Shown here in pieces: positions 47,757 to 56,389 of a stretch of DNA of 64,000 nt. The notes beneath the pieces are model-generated. The model was given only the letters and a program-made list of their open reading frames with translations. It ran no database searches and was not told the origin of the DNA. The stretch's first letter is position 1. The number at the start of each line of letters is the position of its first letter. The position numbers and the translations under genes were made by a program. Source of the stretch: Cyclobacteriaceae bacterium (GTDB taxonomy: Bacteria > Bacteroidota > Bacteroidia > Cytophagales > Cyclobacteriaceae); assembly GCA_019638235.1 (NCBI GenBank), contig JAHBUE010000001.1:62001-126000 (forward strand). Direction: 5' to 3'.

Positions 47757-50210
47757 ATGTTTAATAACTTAAAATGGACAGCGCTATTGCTGCTGCCCTT
47801 TGCTGCGCTGGCACAGAGCCAGTTGCAGGGTGTGGTGCGCGATGCCCGCACCAACGAACCACTAAGTGGAGCTACGGTAACGCTGATTGCAGAAAACAAC
47901 ACCACCGTTACCGATGTGCGGGGACTGTTTCAGTTTACCGCTGCATCGGGAAGAAACCATGAAGCTGAAATCAGGTTTATGGGGTACAAAACCAAACGGG
48001 TAATGCTTTCGTCAGAGTCATCTGTAACTGTTTTGCTCGAAGAAAACGTTACGCTCACCGATGAGGTGATTGTATCGGCAACACGGGCAGGCGAAAAAAC
48101 ACCTGCCACGTACAGCACACTCGACAAGCAAACGCTGCGCAAACAAAACTTCGGGCAGGATTTGCCGGTTCAGTTAAACTGGTCGCCTTCGGTTGTTACC
48201 ACTTCCGATGCGGGCAACGGAATCGGGTACACGGGCATCAGCATCCGCGGAAGCGATGCCACACGGATTAACGTTACACTGAACGGCATTCCGTATAACG
48301 ACAGCGAATCGCAAGGTGTGTTTTGGGTAAACATTCCCGACATTTCATCTTCCACGCAAAGTGTGCAGGTGCAACGCGGTGTTGGAACGTCAACCAATGG
48401 CCCCGGTGCTTTTGGCGCAAGTATTAATATTCAAACCAATGCGCGTGCAGACGAACCACATGCCGAATACGTGCATTCGTTCGGGTCGTTTAACACGTGG
48501 CGCAACACATTGAGTTTCGGAACCGGCTTGCTCGGAAACCACTGGGTGTTTGACGGGCGCGTTTCAAAAATCAGCTCCGATGGTTTTATCGACCGCGCTT
48601 CTTCCGATTTATCATCGCATTATTTTTCGGGTGGATATTATTCCGGCAAAACAATGGTGAAGGCCATTGTATTTGGCGGGCATGAAGTTACGTATCAAAG
48701 CTGGTACGGTGTTCCGCAATCGCGACTGAATAATGATACCGAAGCTATGCTGGTAACGGCAATGAACGAAGGCTGGAATACTGAACAGACACAACTTCTA
48801 CTCAACTCCAACAGTCGTACATTTAATATCTATACATACGATAACCAGGTGGATGACTACGCGCAGAATCACTACCAGTTGCATATTTCGCACCGGTTTA
48901 GTGATTTCGTAACCGGAAACGCAGCCGCGCATTACACGTATGGGAGAGGTTTCTATGAAGAATATCGCATCAACGACCGTTTCAATAACTATGGATTAAG
49001 CCCGGTAACTATTGGCGATTCAGTCATCAGCCGCAGTGATATTATTCGCAGGCGCTGGCTTGATAACGATTTTTATGGCGTTACCTATTCGCTGCAACTT
49101 GAGCAAGATAAACTCAATGCCGTGTTGGGTGGCGCGTGGAACCGATATGATGGCCGGCATTTCGGAGAAATTATCTGGTCGCAGGTAACGACTGTACCTA
49201 AAAATTATCGCTACTATAATAGTGATGCCGAGAAAATAGATTTCACACTTTACCTGAAAGGCAACTACCAGTTTACGCCTGCCTTAAACGGTTTTTTGGA
49301 TTTACAGTACCGTAATATCAGCTATGCAACAGCCGGTAATGACAACCGGCAAAATGTGTTTGATGTAGATGTGCAGTATTCCTTTTTCAATCCGAAAGTT
49401 GGATTGACGTATGAACTGAACAATGGACAAAGTTTCTACGCCTCGTATGCTGTGGCCAACCGCGAACCTGTGCGAAAGGATTTTATTGATAATCCTCACA
49501 ACCAAACACCCACACACGAAACGTTACGAAACCTGGAGCTTGGTATCAGGAAAAAATCGAATAACTACGCGTACAATATTAATTTGTATTGGATGGATTA
49601 CACCAACCAACTTGTGCTTACCGGTGCGCTTAACGATGTGGGCGCTTCCATTCGCACAAATGTCGATAAAAGCTATCGTGCAGGCATTGAAGTGGATGGT
49701 ATGATAAGGCTGTCGCCAAAATTTACCTGGAGTGCAAACGCAACACTAAGTCAAAATAAAATAAAAGAATTTACAGAAGTGTTGTACGATTCGGGGCCAA
49801 ACTGGGAGTTCGACCCGCCCATAACAGTTAACCGAACATACACCAACACTGATATTGCCTTTTCTCCCAACCTGATAGCGGGGTCAGTGCTTTCGTACTC
49901 GCCTGTTCAGGCTGCCGAAATTTCGTTACTCACCAAATATGTGGGCAGTCAGTATTTAGACAACACCTCAAACAACAGCCGTAAAATCGATTCGTACCTC
50001 ACAAACGATGTACGACTGTCATACGTGTTTAGTCCGAAGTTTATGAAAGAACTTCGCTTGAGCTTTTTGGTAAACAACGTGCTTGATGTTGCCTACGAAT
50101 CCAACGGATATACGTGGGGTTATTTAGGTGGAGGAGATGAGTACAGGGAAAACTATTATTATCCGCAGGCCGGGCGTCACTTTATGGCAATGTTAAGCGC
50201 ACGGTTTTAG
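47757..50210 (+). CDS. TPP-riboswitch-controlled TonB-dependent receptor
   Basis: An outer-membrane receptor of 817 residues. The signal peptide ends ALAQ (about residue 20). A carboxypeptidase-like regulatory domain (QLQGVVRDARTNEPLSGATV, about 21-100) follows, then the plug with EVIVSATRAGEKTPATYST and ISIRGSDATRINVTLNGIPY, and a 22-strand-type barrel ending AGRHFMAMLSARF. Control by a TPP riboswitch predicts uptake of thiamine or a thiamine precursor, with energy from TonB (a copy is at 6337). It lacks adjacent thiamine genes. A palindromic element follows the stop. Confidence 0.93.
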   Translation: MFNNLKWTALLLLPFAALAQSQLQGVVRDARTNEPLSGATVTLIAENNTTVTDVRGLFQFTAASGRNHEAEIRFMGYKTKRVMLSSESSVTVLLEENVTLTDEVIVSATRAGEKTPATYSTLDKQTLRKQNFGQDLPVQLNWSPSVVTTSDAGNGIGYTGISIRGSDATRINVTLNGIPYNDSESQGVFWVNIPDISSSTQSVQVQRGVGTSTNGPGAFGASINIQTNARADEPHAEYVHSFGSFNTWRNTLSFGTGLLGNHWVFDGRVSKISSDGFIDRASSDLSSHYFSGGYYSGKTMVKAIVFGGHEVTYQSWYGVPQSRLNNDTEAMLVTAMNEGWNTEQTQLLLNSNSRTFNIYTYDNQVDDYAQNHYQLHISHRFSDFVTGNAAAHYTYGRGFYEEYRINDRFNNYGLSPVTIGDSVISRSDIIRRRWLDNDFYGVTYSLQLEQDKLNAVLGGAWNRYDGRHFGEIIWSQVTTVPKNYRYYNSDAEKIDFTLYLKGNYQFTPALNGFLDLQYRNISYATAGNDNRQNVFDVDVQYSFFNPKVGLTYELNNGQSFYASYAVANREPVRKDFIDNPHNQTPTHETLRNLELGIRKKSNNYAYNINLYWMDYTNQLVLTGALNDVGASIRTNVDKSYRAGIEVDGMIRLSPKFTWSANATLSQNKIKEFTEVLYDSGPNWEFDPPITVNRTYTNTDIAFSPNLIAGSVLSYSPVQAAEISLLTKYVGSQYLDNTSNNSRKIDSYLTNDVRLSYVFSPKFMKELRLSFLVNNVLDVAYESNGYTWGYLGGGDEYRENYYYPQAGRHFMAMLSARF

Positions 50211-50244
50211 GTCTGGCGCACAGGAGTTGGGCAGGAGGAACTTA

Positions 50245-50336
50245 AAGGAATCTCTAAAAAACTTCCATAGTCCTTCTCCATTAGGAGAAGGGCAGGGATG
50301 AGGCAAAAAGAAAAGTAGGTTTTTAGAGATTCCTGT
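50245..50336 (-). repeat. Dispersed palindromic element, copy B
   Basis: Outer arms AGGAATCTCTAAAAAAC and GTTTTTAGAGATTCCT flank the core CCTTCTCC-ATTA-GGAGAAGG. In reverse orientation it matches copies A and C, including the CCTCATCCCTGCCC stretch. It lies between the receptor and the UbiA-family gene. Confidence 0.85.
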
Positions 50337-50371
50337 AAGCCACTTGTTCGTACTTTTGTCCAACTCTTGCC

Positions 50372-51217
50372 ATGCGCTTCAGCAAAAAAATTATTGCCGC
50401 CCTCATCAGGCTTACCCGCACGTGGAACCTGCTGATACTGGTATTTGCCCAGTATTTCACTGCGCGGTTCCTGCTCAAAGCCGATATATTTTCTGATTGG
50501 CGATTGCTGCTACTCTGCGTTTCGTCATCACTGATTGCTGCGGGGGGTTATGTAATCAATGATTACTACGATGTAAAAATTGATTTGGTCAATAATCCAA
50601 ACCGAGTAGTGGTTGGGAAAAGTGTGCCGAGGCGATATGCTATTTTGCTGCACGGACTTCTTTCTGTTTCGGGCATTGCGTTGGCCTCTTTTGTTTCGTG
50701 GTGGATTGTGGCTATAAATATTTTTTCGGTTTCACTGTTGTGGTTTTACTCCAACCTGCTCAAGCGACTTCCGTTTGTTGGAAATTTTGCAGTAGCCTTA
50801 CTTACCGGACTTTCCATTGCCGTGCTGAATGTTTTATATGGCGTGTTCAACCCGATGGTTATGGTATATGCCGTCTTTGCTTTTTTTATGACGTTGGTTC
50901 GGGAAATCATTAAAGATATGGAAGACCTGAAAGGCGATAACACTTATGGTTGCAAAACCATTCCTATCGTTTGGGGTATCCGCAGAACGAAGAATTTGCT
51001 GTATCTCATCATAGCTGTTTTCGGCATTGCTGTATTGCTGATTAATCATCTGTATGTAAAACTACCGGTAATCTATTTTGCTATGCTGCTCTTTGTGCCG
51101 TTAGCGTGGCTGGTAGTACAGTTAGTTAAGGCCGATACAAAAAAAGATTATTCGTGGTTAAGTAGTTTTTGTAAAGTAATTATGCTGCTGGGTATTTTAA
51201 GTATGGCGATTGTTTGA
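50372..51217 (+). CDS. UbiA-family prenyltransferase
   Basis: An integral membrane enzyme of 281 residues with eight to nine helices. The two Asp-rich motifs are NDYYDVKIDLVNNPNR (first) and DMEDLKGDNTYGCKTIP (second), which hold the Mg-diphosphate. The Bacteroidota group to which it looks closest is commonly labelled geranylgeranylglycerol-phosphate geranylgeranyltransferase, but the true acceptor cannot be read from these motifs. The start at MRFSKKIIAALIRLTRTWNL is typical. It stands alone, followed by purN 78 bp later. Confidence 0.85.
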   Translation: MRFSKKIIAALIRLTRTWNLLILVFAQYFTARFLLKADIFSDWRLLLLCVSSSLIAAGGYVINDYYDVKIDLVNNPNRVVVGKSVPRRYAILLHGLLSVSGIALASFVSWWIVAINIFSVSLLWFYSNLLKRLPFVGNFAVALLTGLSIAVLNVLYGVFNPMVMVYAVFAFFMTLVREIIKDMEDLKGDNTYGCKTIPIVWGIRRTKNLLYLIIAVFGIAVLLINHLYVKLPVIYFAMLLFVPLAWLVVQLVKADTKKDYSWLSSFCKVIMLLGILSMAIV

Positions 51218-51295
51218 TGTGTTAACGTGTTGAAGTGTTTGGGTGTTGAAGTGTTTATGTTTGGTTTAATTGAAAATTAAGAGCGATAGTTTTTT

Positions 51296-51901
51296 ATGGC
51301 AGCAAAAACACCTAAGCACATTAATACCTTAGCACCCAAAATAGCCATCTTCGCATCGGGAAGCGGAACCAATGCCGAAGAAATTTTTAAATTCTTTAAA
51401 GATCATCCAGGTGTTTCGGTTGCTGGCATGTTATCAAACAATCCCGAAGCCTACGCGCTGGAGCGTGCAAAAAAATATAACGTGCCCACGTTTGTTTTTA
51501 CTCGTCCGCAATTCAAGGATACAGCAGAAGTAATTGATTGGTTAACGCAACAGTCGGTAACGCATATTGTGTTAGCCGGTTTTCTTTGGCTGATTCCCGA
51601 AAACCTCATTAAAGCCTACCCCGGAAAAATAATAAACATTCATCCGGCTTTGCTTCCGAAGTTTGGCGGAAAGGGCATGTACGGCATGAAGGTTCACGAG
51701 GCTGTAAAAACTGCCGGTGAAACAGAAACGGGCATTACCATTCACGAGGTGAACCAAAACTATGACGAAGGCAAAATTCTGTTCAAAGCAATTTGCCCCG
51801 TATTACCGGATGACACACCCGAAACAATTGCAAACAACGTTCATCAATTAGAATACGCCTGGTACCCAAAAGTTATTGAAGACTGGATTTTAAGAAGTTA
51901 G
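51296..51901 (+). CDS. purN: Phosphoribosylglycinamide formyltransferase
   Basis: The enzyme transfers a formyl group from 10-formyl-THF to GAR in purine synthesis. The motifs are IAIFASGSGTNAEEIFKFF, LAGFLWLIPENLIKAYPGKI, the catalytic NIHPALLPKFGGKGMYG (Asn/His) and GITIHEVNQNYDEGKIL with the active-site Asp. Length 201 is normal. It has a short N-terminal extension (MAAKTPKHINTLAP). purH is also present in this window. Confidence 0.95.
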   Translation: MAAKTPKHINTLAPKIAIFASGSGTNAEEIFKFFKDHPGVSVAGMLSNNPEAYALERAKKYNVPTFVFTRPQFKDTAEVIDWLTQQSVTHIVLAGFLWLIPENLIKAYPGKIINIHPALLPKFGGKGMYGMKVHEAVKTAGETETGITIHEVNQNYDEGKILFKAICPVLPDDTPETIANNVHQLEYAWYPKVIEDWILRS

Positions 51902-52004
51902 GGTTATTGAATTGGAAAATACCGGTCAGCCGTAATTTTTATACCCTGCGTTAGAATCTAAAAACCGAAAACACTAACTTTTAGGCCGCTAAACCTTAAC
52001 CGCT

Positions 52005-52859
52005 ATGGAGCAATCTGCCGCTACCGAACTTTTTCTACCCATTGCCCTCGGCATCATTATGCTGGGCCTGGGCTTATCGCTTACACTTGAAGATTTTAAA
52101 CGGGTTGCCAAATACCCGAAAGCCATGACGGTGGCCTTGCTCTGCCAGATGTTGCTGCTGCCGGTGCTTTGTTTTTTCTTAGTAAAACTAAGCGGGCTAA
52201 ATCCTGCATTAGGCGTGGGGCTGATGTTGTTGGCTGCCTCTCCCGGTGGCGCTACGGCTAACCTGTATAGCCATTTGTCGAAAGGCGATGTGGCACTCAA
52301 CATTTCGCTTACGGCTGTCAACAGTGTGTTGTCGCTTTTCACGCTTCCACTGATTGTGAATTTCTCCCTCGATTATTTCATGGACTCCGGCCAGTATGTG
52401 CCCATGCAGTTTAGCAAAGTAGTAGAAGTGTTTGCCATTGTGTTGGTTCCGGTAACGATAGGTATGCTTATCAAAAACAAACTGCCGCAGTTTGCTGCAA
52501 AAATGGAGAAGCCCGTGAAGATAGCCTCCGCGTTAATCCTGGTTATCATTATTGTTTCCGTTACCATTCGCGAAAAGCAAGTGTTGGTTGATTATGCGGG
52601 TGTGCTGGGGCTGCCGGTATTGCTCTTTAATATAATGAGCATGGCCGTTGGGTATTATGTGCCGCGCTTAGTGAGTATTGAAAAGAAGCAGGCCATTGCC
52701 ATTGGCATGGAGATTGGCATTCACAACGGCACGCTGGCAATCTACATTGCGTTAAGCGTATTAAACAACTCGGCCATGTCCGTACCGCCCGCCATTTACA
52801 GCCTGCTGATGTTTTTTACGGCAGCAATTTTTGGGTTTTGGGTGAGCAGGAGGAGTTGA
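52005..52859 (+). CDS. BASS-family (bile acid:Na+ symporter-like) transporter
   Basis: A membrane protein of 284 residues with about nine to ten helices. The LPIALGIIMLGLGLSLTLEDF opening, the SPGGATANLYSHLSKGDVALNISLTAVNSV crossover region and the C-terminal IGIHNGTLAIYIAL segment are SBF-family hallmarks. Bacterial members transport various organic acids or keto acids; the substrate here is unknown. It ends 12 bp before the convergent methyltransferase gene, the boundary of the restriction island. Confidence 0.9.
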   Translation: MEQSAATELFLPIALGIIMLGLGLSLTLEDFKRVAKYPKAMTVALLCQMLLLPVLCFFLVKLSGLNPALGVGLMLLAASPGGATANLYSHLSKGDVALNISLTAVNSVLSLFTLPLIVNFSLDYFMDSGQYVPMQFSKVVEVFAIVLVPVTIGMLIKNKLPQFAAKMEKPVKIASALILVIIIVSVTIREKQVLVDYAGVLGLPVLLFNIMSMAVGYYVPRLVSIEKKQAIAIGMEIGIHNGTLAIYIALSVLNNSAMSVPPAIYSLLMFFTAAIFGFWVSRRS

Positions 52860-52871
52860 TTTGGCAGTGTT

Positions 52872-53750
52872 CTATGTCCACCATGTAAAGTTGTCTGAAA
52901 TTATTATTTCGTTTTTTTCCAAATGGTGTGTTGTTTTCATTGGAATTGTTCTGTAATCCAGATTGTATTTATAAGCAAGATGTCGTATTTCAGAAGTGTC
53001 GTCATACGTTAGCATATATTTGCCCTTTAACTTTGATGTTAAATAGAATAATTTTTCATGGTCAATGTCAAAGTGGGTGTAAAGCCGTTTGCCTGCAATT
53101 GTGTAAGGCGGGTCAATAAAGAAATAAGCATTTCGATTTTCTGCGTTCTCCTCCAATACTTCAAAAGCATCACCTTTTAAAAAATCTATTTTATCCTTTA
53201 TGTACCCAATTGCGACAATTCTGTCGTGTAAAGTTTTGGGATACCAACGGGATGATATTCCCTTTCCGTTTTCCCCGTTTTTTATTATCCCCGAACCCTT
53301 TGCAAGAATGCCCCCATGAAAAATCCTGTTCTTTAATATAGTGCAAAATGCGATGTCATGAATTTTCTTGTTTGGCTTGTCCAGTTCTATTCTGACGTTT
53401 TCGTGAGTGAGTTCAAATTTTAGTATTCTGTTCGCAAGCCATTTATTTTTTTCATTTAGAATTACTTCCCAGACTGCGGCAATCTCTTCATCTAACTCGA
53501 CCATTATCACATGGCCAGCCAGTTTTTCAAAAGCCGTTGTCAGGCTAACGATTCCACCTCCCGCAAATGGTTCTATCAATAAATCAGCAACCTTGTTATT
53601 TTGTTTTAACCATTGCCTAACAGTAGGGATTAACCATGTTTTTCCTCCCGGATACCGAAATGGGCTTCGCTGTGGAACCGAAGCAACATTTACTATTGAA
53701 TTTCCTGTTTGCGCTTCGCTAACATCGAATATGGTTAATTGACTCCTCAT
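52872..53750 (-). CDS. D12-class N6-adenine DNA methyltransferase
   Basis: A DNA adenine methylase of 292 residues. The SAM-binding motif is RYPGGKTWLIP at about 32-42 and EPFAGGGIVSL at about 60-70. The catalytic motif IV is IDPPYT, in the order expected for the alpha class. It presumably protects host DNA against the adjacent NotI-fold nuclease. It is the downstream gene of a two-gene operon overlapping by 4 bp. M.NotI itself is described as a cytosine methylase, so this pairing points to a different recognition sequence. Confidence 0.9.
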   Translation of the reverse strand: MRSQLTIFDVSEAQTGNSIVNVASVPQRSPFRYPGGKTWLIPTVRQWLKQNNKVADLLIEPFAGGGIVSLTTAFEKLAGHVIMVELDEEIAAVWEVILNEKNKWLANRILKFELTHENVRIELDKPNKKIHDIAFCTILKNRIFHGGILAKGSGIIKNGENGKGISSRWYPKTLHDRIVAIGYIKDKIDFLKGDAFEVLEENAENRNAYFFIDPPYTIAGKRLYTHFDIDHEKLFYLTSKLKGKYMLTYDDTSEIRHLAYKYNLDYRTIPMKTTHHLEKNEIIISDNFTWWT

Positions 53751-54631
53751 TCTACAACTATGTTTTCAAGATTGTTGGTGTCGGTCTTTCCAGCCCTCTT
53801 TGCATCAAGTTTCTTCTGAAGCAGTTCCGTAAACTCTTTTACTGACCCCGCTTCAAATTTGGCAATCTGTTCTAACGCTTTCGCAAACTTGGTATAAATT
53901 ACTCTTTTAAGTTTTAACTCTAATGTCTTGCTCTTTTTTGCGGGAATTAAATCATAAAGAAAAAAAGCGAAATCGGATTCTGCTTTATCAAATTCTGGTA
54001 ACGGGGGTAACGTGTTGTAAAAGCTTGTTTGTAAAGCGACCACCTGTTTTTTCTTCCATTGTTTTAGAATGGAACCTTTTGCAATGATTTGGGGGATTAG
54101 TCTTTTTCTTGACGATGAAAGGTAGTCTGGCTTTGGGAACTTAAAGGCTTGAGTCCAGGTAAAATTTGGGGAAGGATTTTCTAAATAAGCCGCGAATGGG
54201 CCTGTCAGGTTTCCTGAAATATAAACCGCCTGAACCTCCAGCGAACCAAAATCTATTACCCGGCCTTTATCATCGTATGAAACAAGCACATAGTCAATAT
54301 TTCCTGCTGATTTACCGTGCTTATCCCTCAATCGTACTTCTCCAACGTGAGTCCAGGCAGCCTTTTTATTAAATATGAAACCCGCAGCATCGCTAATGAT
54401 GCTCCAGTCTTCCCTGAATCTTATTGGGCAAATAATTACCGGCTTTCCTTTGTGATGTAAGCTGCAAACGCCAAGAGGAAATTCAATGCTATTCTTAGTG
54501 CAGTTGGAAACTATATTATTGAACGGGCATAATTTATTGTCCCTGTACCGTTTAGCTCTTGCTGATTCATTGTGGATAGGAAACCCAAAGACTTCTGAGA
54601 GTGGTTGGGCGGATGTTTTTTCATCAATCAT
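53747..54631 (-). CDS. NotI-family type II restriction endonuclease
   Basis: The 294-residue protein has the metal-binding Cys4 set of NotI: C35, C44, C56 and C68 in LCPFNN, NCTKN, GVCSLHH and IICPIRF. It also has a PD-(D/E)XK-like active site with D113 (GNIDYVLVSY) and E132-V-Q134 (SLEVQAVY), equivalent to the D...ExQ pattern of NotI. The nuclease gene is translated first and overlaps the methylase start by 4 bp, which is an unusual order for a restriction system. It lies 37 bp from the truncated toxin gene. Recognition site unknown. Confidence 0.85.
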   Translation of the reverse strand: MIDEKTSAQPLSEVFGFPIHNESARAKRYRDNKLCPFNNIVSNCTKNSIEFPLGVCSLHHKGKPVIICPIRFREDWSIISDAAGFIFNKKAAWTHVGEVRLRDKHGKSAGNIDYVLVSYDDKGRVIDFGSLEVQAVYISGNLTGPFAAYLENPSPNFTWTQAFKFPKPDYLSSSRKRLIPQIIAKGSILKQWKKKQVVALQTSFYNTLPPLPEFDKAESDFAFFLYDLIPAKKSKTLELKLKRVIYTKFAKALEQIAKFEAGSVKEFTELLQKKLDAKRAGKTDTNNLENIVVE

Positions 54632-54668
54632 CTTTCAAAGCTAACCAAAATTCATGTTTTTTCGATCC

Positions 54669-54836
54669 TCAATTTTTGTCTTCGTTGAGTCTCCCGTTAG
54701 GGGACTCAACGAGTTGAAAGATTTCATCTGTCTTCTGAACAAACTCTTTTGCTGTCCTTTCTCCCCATTTATACTTTATATAATCTACGATTGAATCGAA
54801 ATTCCGTTCGGCTTTGGGAGTAACGAATACCTGCAT
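54669..54836 (-). pseudogene. ParE/RelE-type toxin, truncated to 55 residues
   Basis: ATG at 54836 overlaps the stop of the antitoxin gene by one base (TAATG). The product MQVFVTPKAERNFDSIVDYI followed by KWGERTAKEFVQKTDEIF is the first half of a ParE-type toxin. It ends at TGA after ESPNGRLNEDKN, where a full toxin would have some 40 more residues carrying the C-terminal strands. The lost part coincides with the boundary of the restriction operon, beside a hairpin CGTTGAGTC...GACTCAACG at 54683-54711. Confidence 0.75.
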
Positions 54837-55066
54837 TAAAATTTCTTTTTAACATCTTCCCAATTGATAAGGTTGTTGTCGTCCTCTGATTGCTCGTATG
54901 ACAGGTAAATTTCTTTTTTTTGCTCGTCAGTCAATGTTTTCCATATCCGTCCTTCTTCTGCGTTCTCGCTATGCTTCAGAAAATCGTAAACTGTCCTAAG
55001 CAACTGCTCGTTTTCAATTTTATCCAATATTCTGTGCAAATCCGATTTTAATTCGACTGTTCCCAT
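54836..55066 (-). CDS. Antitoxin of the truncated ParE-type pair
   Basis: A 76-residue protein (MGTVELKSDLHRILDKIENE ... INWEDVKKKF). The N-terminal helical part and the acidic C-terminal region ending in a WEDVK motif are typical of small antitoxins that precede ParE/RelE-type toxin genes in Bacteroidota. Its stop overlaps the toxin start by one base. Since the toxin is truncated, it now probably lacks a partner. Confidence 0.7.
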   Translation of the reverse strand: MGTVELKSDLHRILDKIENEQLLRTVYDFLKHSENAEEGRIWKTLTDEQKKEIYLSYEQSEDDNNLINWEDVKKKF

Positions 55067-55111
55067 ACTATTGATATTTGTACCAAATTTAAAGGTTTTA
55101 TTTGGGAAATC

Positions 55112-55198
55112 TTAAAGGGTTCCATCCATTAAGAAAAACAGTCCGAACAGGAAAACCCCACCAACGAGAATTAAGACCGAATAAATTATTTTTTCCAT
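55112..55198 (-). CDS. Possible 28-residue membrane peptide
   Basis: A short frame starting MEKIIYSVLILVGGVFLFGL, hydrophobic almost throughout, ending DGTL. Its first codons fall in a 19-bp sequence that recurs exactly at 56096-56114, in front of the larger gene. It may be a true small membrane peptide or the original reading frame split by an insertion. Confidence 0.35.
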   Translation of the reverse strand: MEKIIYSVLILVGGVFLFGLFFLMDGTL

Positions 55199-55199
55199 C
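55181..55199 (+). repeat. 19-bp direct repeat, left copy
   Basis: ATAAATTATTTTTTCCATC is identical to 56096-56114. The two copies bracket one gene. Confidence 0.85.
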
Positions 55200-55243
55200 A
55201 ATATCCTGAACTTAGTTGTTCAGCAGCTACGGGTAGGCACAAG

Positions 55244-56083
55244 TCATAACCGCTTAACAAATCTACTGCTAATCCACCCGACTATTCTTCCGTAATCGTT
55301 TGGTTCAAAATAACTGTCTTGGTAAAAGACATTGTTTAAAATTTTATGTTCCGGGAATATCTCGACAAACCACCATACCCGTCCGGTTGAATCTGTTTGT
55401 TCTGCCAGAGCTACTCCCTTTGTTCCTTTAGTAAGTTCTCCAATTTGATTCCCATTTTTTTCAAGGAAATCATCAAATGGCTCATCTTTAATTTCAGGCT
55501 CACTTCTCAGGTAATACTTGTCATTTATTGTTTCAAAATGTATTAACTCATCAAAGAATTTCTTTGGAATAGTTGTCTCGGTGAGCATAGTGCTTTGAAA
55601 TATTCTTGTAAATTCAAACTGCCCATTTCTATATTCAATGTTATAAATTCTCAAAGTAGTAGTGGGGTCTGCGCAGCAACCGGGTTGAGCAATGTAAAGG
55701 GTCTTAATTATTTTATCTTTGAAGTCTATTTTACAAAAATGCCCCATCTCGGTAAAGATACTTTTGTACTTATCACCTAAGTTTAAATGAAATTCAATTA
55801 AAAGTCCTTCGGCCGGATATACCCCATTGTAGATAAAATCCCGTTTGCCATCATTATTGAAGTCAATGGCGTGAGTGTAGTCTGGGAACTCGTTTCTACG
55901 GATTGGATAACTTTCAAAAAAAGTTCCTTTTGAAATAGAGCTTATAAATGCCTCACGGTCTGCCCGTGGTGTTTTTATTTCAACTGTCGTCCAATCAAAA
56001 TCATCACATTTGTTATAAGGAAAAGTCGTCTGTGAAAAACAAATTCCTGTTTGGACCAATAAAAATATTAATAGCTTGTTCAT
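55244..56083 (-). CDS. Exported protein with C-terminal SH3-like domain
   Basis: The start ATG 56083 (MNKLLIFLLVQTGICFSQ) gives a signal peptide; a longer frame from 56113 adds MEKIIYAVSL, which stems from repeated DNA. The mature part has FDFNNDGKRDFIYNGV, resembling a FG-GAP/EF-hand-like calcium loop, and cysteines in GCCADPTTTLR. The C terminus (GNQIGELTKGTKGVALAEQ, GRVWWFVEI, VGWISSRFVKRL) is an SH3-like fold. The gene lies alone between exact 19-bp direct repeats. Function unknown. Confidence 0.7.
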   Translation of the reverse strand: MNKLLIFLLVQTGICFSQTTFPYNKCDDFDWTTVEIKTPRADREAFISSISKGTFFESYPIRRNEFPDYTHAIDFNNDGKRDFIYNGVYPAEGLLIEFHLNLGDKYKSIFTEMGHFCKIDFKDKIIKTLYIAQPGCCADPTTTLRIYNIEYRNGQFEFTRIFQSTMLTETTIPKKFFDELIHFETINDKYYLRSEPEIKDEPFDDFLEKNGNQIGELTKGTKGVALAEQTDSTGRVWWFVEIFPEHKILNNVFYQDSYFEPNDYGRIVGWISSRFVKRL

Positions 56084-56095
56084 AAGGCTTACCGC

Positions 56096-56114
56096 ATAAA
56101 TTATTTTTTCCATC
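56096..56114 (+). repeat. 19-bp direct repeat, right copy
   Basis: ATAAATTATTTTTTCCATC is identical to 55181-55199 and touches the stop codon of the DUF4160 gene. Confidence 0.85.
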
Positions 56115-56389
56115 TACTCCAAAGGGGCAATTTTTTTGAAAGAACCATCACCCCGTTCACTGAGGGATTCCCAATTATCAAGCAGTTCCTGCTGATGGAC
56201 ACTTGCCCATTCCGCTACCAGTGCCAGGGCTTTAGGAGGAAGGTAACCTTGAAGCATGCCGAAATCATTGATTGAGATTACCGCACTAAATTCACCATAT
56301 TCAGCATGGAAGTGGGGAGGAGCATGATCGCCAAAATACATTTTAACGAGAATACCGTAGAACCTGCTTATCACTGGCATATTCTTCAA
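56114..56389 (-). CDS. DUF4160 protein
   Basis: A 91-residue protein with the family signature MPVISRFYGILVKMYFGDHAPPHFHAEYGE and a C-terminal helix EWASVHQQELLDNWE. The HAPPHFHAEY motif is the hallmark. DUF4160 genes regularly neighbour DUF2442 genes, as here, and the pair is suspected to form a toxin-antitoxin-like or regulatory unit. The DUF2442 gene overlaps its start by 47 bp. Confidence 0.88.
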   Translation of the reverse strand: MKNMPVISRFYGILVKMYFGDHAPPHFHAEYGEFSAVISINDFGMLQGYLPPKALALVAEWASVHQQELLDNWESLSERGDGSFKKIAPLE

